From: an uncultured Clostridia bacterium
GTDB taxonomy: Bacteria; Bacillota; Clostridia; Oscillospirales; Ruminococcaceae
Length of the DNA: 64,000 nucleotides
Assembly (NCBI GenBank): GCA_946567425.1
Contig: CAMNXF010000003.1
Span: 62,001 to 126,000 of the forward strand
Direction of reading: 5' to 3'
Position 1 is the stretch's first letter. The number at the start of each line of letters is the position of its first letter. The notes below the pieces were generated by a model. That model worked only from the letters and a program-made list of their open reading frames with translations, made no database searches and had not been told where the DNA came from. Position numbers and translations under genes: made by a program. Below, one piece after another: positions 61,193-64,000 of this stretch.

Positions 61193-61729
61193 CTAAAAGC
61201 CGTTATAACGCAGCTCTTTCATATCGGTGAACACAAAATCGGGTTCCTTGCGGAAGAAAATTTTCGGCTTGAAATCCGACTTGTCCGCGCAGACAAAGTT
61301 AAACGTTATCAAATAATAATTCCACACTTGGCAATCCCAAAAGGACGAGCGGTCGTTGTAGACTATACGTCCGCTTTTTCCGTTCGTCAGAGTGAACTTA
61401 CTCTTTATCCACCCGCGCTGCTTTTTATCGGTGTAGAGTATCTCGTAGCCGTTTTCCGCGCGTTTCACGAAGATACGCTCCCCGAAAAAGTCGGGCGCGA
61501 ATTTCCCCGTAAACAGCGCGTTTTCGCCGAGAATTTTCACTTTACTGCGCTGCTCCCAAATGCCCTCGGGCGCCTGAAAAAGTTCTGCCCTATTAAACAG
61601 AATTTCGTCCGAAATATCAGCCTTGTCAAACTCCACAGGCAGAAATTTCACAGCCCGCCGCGCGTTCGCGAAATTGCCGTAACGCACGGCTTTGGTATAA
61701 ACGAGAACTATCTCCTGTACGAAAAGCAT
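61193..61729 (-). CDS. Hypothetical protein of the ilvA-ridA operon
   Basis: 178 residues starting MLFVQEIVLVYTKAVRYGNF after GGAGGG; the ATG at 61747 is less likely. The protein is soluble with many aromatic and basic residues (RAELFQAPEGIWEQRSKVKI, DRSSFWDCQVWNYYLITF). I recognise no family. It overlaps no neighbour but sits within 11 bases of each, so it is probably part of the ilvA transcript. Confidence 0.65.
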   Translation of the reverse strand: MLFVQEIVLVYTKAVRYGNFANARRAVKFLPVEFDKADISDEILFNRAELFQAPEGIWEQRSKVKILGENALFTGKFAPDFFGERIFVKRAENGYEILYTDKKQRGWIKSKFTLTNGKSGRIVYNDRSSFWDCQVWNYYLITFNFVCADKSDFKPKIFFRKEPDFVFTDMKELRYNGF

Positions 61730-61739
61730 TTTCCCTCCG

Positions 61740-62936
61740 TCAGTCAACTATCTTGAAGCCCTTTTCCGTGAGCGTTCTCCTTATCTGCTCGAGATGCTCA
61801 AAGTTGCGCGTTTCGAGCTGAATACGCAAAAAGCAGCCGTTGATATTTGCGTTTGCATCGGCGCGTTCATGATGAACAGCAGTAACGTTGCCGCCCAAGT
61901 CCGCGATTATCTTTGACACACCCACAAGCTGCCCGGGCTTGTCCACAAGCTCGATAGTGAGCAGCGAAGCGCGCCCGCTTTTTACGAGACCGCGGCGGAT
62001 AACACGGTTGAGAATTGTAACATCGATATTGCCGCCCGAAACCAAACAAACGACTTTCTTGCCCTTAACGGGTATTTTGTCGAACATGACTGCCGCCACG
62101 GAAACCGCGCCCGCGCCCTCTGCGATCAGCTTCTGCTGCTCGATAAGCGAGAGTATCGCACCCGAGATCTCGTCCTCGGTAACGGTAACTATCTCGTCAA
62201 CATACTTGCTCACCAGTTCAAACGTATTCTCGCCCGGCTCTTTCACGGCGATACCGTCCGCAAGCGTCGCAACACTCTCCAGCCGCTCAATTTTCCCGTC
62301 CTTTACGGAGTTGTACATTGACGGAGCGCCCGCCGCCTGTACGCCGTAAACCTTTATTTTCGGGTTAAGCTGCTTTATCGCGAATGCCACGCCCGAGATA
62401 AGTCCGCCGCCGCCGACTGGCACGACAACCGCGTCCATATCGGGAAGCTGCTCCAGCAACTCCAGACCGATAGTTCCCTGCCCCGCGATAACGTTCTCGT
62501 CGTCGAACGGGTGAATAAACGTGTATCCTTTCTCGTCGCGGAGCTGAAGCGCCTTATTGTACGCGTCGTCGTACACCCCGGGAACAAGGCAAACCTCCGC
62601 GCCGAAGCCTTTCGTAGCCTCGACCTTTGATATAGGAGCGCCGTCCGGCAGACATATCAGCGACTTTATCCCCGCTTTGGTAGCCGCGAGCGCCACGCCC
62701 TGCGCGTGATTACCCGCCGAGCACGCGATAACACCCTTTTCGCGCTCCTCCGCCGAGAGCGTGGATATCTTGTAGTACGCGCCTCGCACCTTAAACGAGC
62801 CCGTGACCTGTAAATTCTCGGTCTTTAAGTACACGTCTGCGTCGGGGTTTATCTTCGGCGCTTTGATGAGGTCGGTCTTTCTGATGACCTCCTTAAGAAC
62901 GTGCGATGCCTTGTAGATAGTGTCAAGTGTAAGCAT
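61740..62936 (-). CDS. ilvA: Threonine ammonia-lyase (threonine deaminase) with C-terminal ACT domain
   Basis: 398 residues, fold-type II PLP enzyme. The PLP lysine is in [12 protein letters not shown] (Lys near 49), the glycine-rich phosphate loop is [15 protein letters not shown], and a C-terminal ACT domain (about 325-398: [25 protein letters not shown]) is present. This shorter form is the TdcB/IlvA type with one ACT domain. It makes 2-oxobutyrate, the isoleucine precursor, with an enamine intermediate that RidA clears. The leader with a terminator suggests Ile- or Thr-dependent control. GGAGGAG precedes the ATG. Confidence 0.94.
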   Translation of the reverse strand: MLTLDTIYKASHVLKEVIRKTDLIKAPKINPDADVYLKTENLQVTGSFKVRGAYYKISTLSAEEREKGVIACSAGNHAQGVALAATKAGIKSLICLPDGAPISKVEATKGFGAEVCLVPGVYDDAYNKALQLRDEKGYTFIHPFDDENVIAGQGTIGLELLEQLPDMDAVVVPVGGGGLISGVAFAIKQLNPKIKVYGVQAAGAPSMYNSVKDGKIERLESVATLADGIAVKEPGENTFELVSKYVDEIVTVTEDEISGAILSLIEQQKLIAEGAGAVSVAAVMFDKIPVKGKKVVCLVSGGNIDVTILNRVIRRGLVKSGRASLLTIELVDKPGQLVGVSKIIADLGGNVTAVHHERADANANINGCFLRIQLETRNFEHLEQIRRTLTEKGFKIVD

Positions 62937-62978
62937 TTTTTCTCCTCCTAATTATTGTCTGCACAGGAGAATAAAAAA

Positions 62979-63200
62979 GACCCCACTCCAACGGAACAAG
63001 GTCATAACATACGATTCAGCCTGTACATCCGTCAATGCACTTCCCTCTAACGGTGGAACTCCGTACAGCCTTACTAAAGGTTCGGGCTGTCTGCTCCGAG
63101 CGGATCATACGGGAGAAGCTCTGCCGACTTTCACCAACCGTCAGCTCTCTGAAAGGACTTTATTCCCATACGGCGCATTCACGCGCTCATCATAGCATTT
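62979..63200 (-). promoter_or_regulatory. T-box-like leader of ilvA ending in a terminator
   Basis: On the minus strand GAGCG/CGCTC closes a long arm whose upper helix pairs CGTATGGGA with TCCCGTATG, capped by AGAGAGCTGACGGTTGGTGA, which has the form of the T-box stem I AG-bulge and distal loop. The bases ATC before CGCTC would be an isoleucine specifier. A CAGCC/GGCTG stem follows, then the terminator stem GACC...GGTC (62979-63003) with TTTTTT. However, I do not find the canonical AGGGTGGNACCGCG, so the class is provisional. Confidence 0.45.
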
Positions 63201-63208
63201 ATAAAATT

Positions 63209-63237
63209 ATTATACACCAAACGTCAATGCTTGTCAA
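63209..63237 (-). promoter_or_regulatory. Consensus promoter of ilvA
   Basis: Minus-strand TTGACA (63232-63237) and TATAAT (63209-63214), exactly 17 bases apart. Confidence 0.85.
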
Positions 63238-63406
63238 TAGTTTTTTCGGGAAAATTTCCACCGCTTACATCATTTCTCTTGACAAACCCGCCGCAATGTG
63301 GTAAAATATAAAAGACCCCCCTTTCCATTTTGTATTCTTGTATTGAAATAAATTACAAGTTGTTGAAGAAAATAATTTGTACTATCATCATTAGGAGATT
63401 AAAAGA
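63238..63406. other. Divergent spacer between ilvA and the low-GC gene
   Basis: AT-rich. TTGTATT and TTGAAAT-type sequences around 63330-63350 may serve as a promoter for the gene at 63407, but no good match is seen. Confidence 0.35.
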
Positions 63407-63709
63407 ATGTTTAACGAAATATCATTCCCAAATCATGAATATGAAGCTATTCAGAAATATCTCAATGAACTCGGTTATTGTTATACTACGAGAGTATATA
63501 AAGAAGTCGGTAAATATAAGGTTGGAGAAATATATATTGCTCCATGGGGTGATTTGTTGAAAATAGATGAAGTTAAAAAATTTTGGAAAGTATCAGACCG
63601 CCCTTTTTATGACGAAATGAATGATAATGAAAAAGCACAAATCCGTAAATATTCTGAAGATTTAGGGTTGCCATATGAATTTATCAAATTTTCAAAAAGT
63701 ATAACATAA
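63407..63709 (+). CDS. Low-GC hypothetical protein
   Basis: 100 residues, soluble, with AGGAGATTAAAAGA before ATG. Sequence landmarks: NHEYEAIQKYLNELGYCYTTR, VYKEVGKYKVGEIYIAPWGD and KKFWKVSDRPFYDEMNDNE. The central VGEIYIAPWGDLLKIDEV part recalls small beta-barrel (ASCH/PUA-like) proteins, but this is only a resemblance. Its AT content is well above that of the neighbouring genes, consistent with recent acquisition. No neighbour explains it. Confidence 0.65.
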   Translation: MFNEISFPNHEYEAIQKYLNELGYCYTTRVYKEVGKYKVGEIYIAPWGDLLKIDEVKKFWKVSDRPFYDEMNDNEKAQIRKYSEDLGLPYEFIKFSKSIT

Positions 63710-63848
63710 ACATTTTCTACAGTTATGAAACTTTTTTGAATTTTGTCACCAAACATTATGATATATTATTCGCACCGATAAATTCTTGTTTACTGCAGGA
63801 ACGCAAATGTAAAAGGGAGAAAAGAAAAATCATCAAAGGAGAATACTT

Positions 63849-64000
63849 ATGTATATAACTTGTTTAGATTTAGAAGGTGTACTCGTTCCTGAAATATGGA
63901 TCGCGTTCGCCGAGGAAAGCGGCATACCCGAGCTGAAGCGCACCACGCGCGACGAGCCCGACTACGACAAGCTGATGAAGTGGCGGCTCGGCATACTTAA
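63849..64000 (+). CDS. thrH: ThrH-type phosphoserine phosphatase/homoserine phosphotransferase, N-terminal fragment
   Basis: The first 50 codons of a gene running beyond 64000. [29 protein letters not shown] carries the HAD nucleophile Asp in DLEGVL (motif I, DxxG form), and [20 protein letters not shown] is typical of ThrH. ThrH can dephosphorylate phosphoserine and transfer phosphate to homoserine, linking it to serine and threonine synthesis. AAAGGAG precedes ATG 63849. The rest of the HAD domain is outside the window. Confidence 0.88.
   Translation, partial: MYITCLDLEGVLVPEIWIAFAEESGIPELKRTTRDEPDYDKLMKWRLGIL

Noticed and set aside
62979..63200. Plus-strand T-box (AACGGTGGAAC near 63050)
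   Set aside because: The GGTGGAAC string on the plus strand resembles a T-box, but there is no plus-strand promoter, stem I or terminator in that direction; the minus strand has all three.

Overview
The window looks like the chromosome of a Gram-positive anaerobe of the class Clostridia, most probably an Oscillospirales/Ruminococcaceae-type gut or rumen bacterium. The evidence is mixed GC (GC-rich core genes, AT-rich spacers), strong AGGAGG ribosome sites with frequent GTG/TTG starts, many exact TTGACA-17-TATAAT promoters, SepF, GatCAB, a surface protein ending in an NPSTG-type sorting signal, and a ferredoxin-rich split glutamate synthase. I see no rRNA, tRNA, CRISPR array or prophage. A species name cannot be fixed from sequence alone.

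Layout. 1-17,400 is almost entirely minus strand and reads, in transcription order, prmA, a small membrane protein, recD2, comF, miaB, a YlbF-family gene, mutS, mutL, an AraC-type regulator, four small accessory genes (unknown protein, double DUF3795 protein, VOC protein, TfoX-N protein), a GyrI-like gene, miaA, hfq, a HlyD-like membrane protein, yggS and the start of sepF. It is a tightly packed run with many 4-base stop/start overlaps: DNA repair, tRNA modification, RNA chaperone and division genes. 17.7-24.8 kb holds the branched-chain amino acid operon ilvB-ilvN-ilvC behind a consensus promoter and a foldable leader, an M23 peptidase with a coiled coil, a DUF368 (PopT) lipid-carrier translocase, and two small HTH regulators. 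25.2-28.4 kb carries NADP-type gdhA and a cell-surface protein with a long structured 5' leader. 28.7-38.8 kb has a cytosolic hybrid histidine kinase, CorA, two lipoproteins (one SGNH-DUF4358), rlmH, a D-Ala-D-Ala carboxypeptidase, a phosphoesterase and a YdbC/PC4-like protein. 38.8-43.3 kb is accessory: inverted-repeat elements, a tiny lipoprotein, and an ECF sigma factor overlapping a 1,063-residue one-pass membrane protein built of four copies of one extracellular domain. 43.4-47.8 kb is gatC-gatA-gatB plus a membrane protein. 48-54.7 kb is a small autonomous gene followed by a five-gene split glutamate synthase, a GNAT acetyltransferase and an ANTAR antiterminator protein. 54.7-55.7 kb is IS256-family debris. 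55.8-59.3 kb is an SbcCD/YhaNO-like pair. The right end has an XRE-TPR regulator, an ilvA...ridA operon behind a T-box-like leader, a low-GC orphan gene and the start of thrH.

How the genes work together. Nitrogen assimilation (gdhA, split GOGAT, ANTAR regulator) and isoleucine/valine synthesis (ilvA, ilvB, ilvN, ilvC) are the metabolic core. RidA is encoded on the same strand as threonine deaminase, whose reactive enamine product it clears. The least explained parts are the ECF sigma/four-repeat protein pair, the structured leaders of the surface protein, ilvA, ilvB and the glutamate synthase operon, and the palindromic elements at 37.6 and 38.8-39.1 kb. Domain, promoter and structure calls were made by eye, without database searches or folding software.
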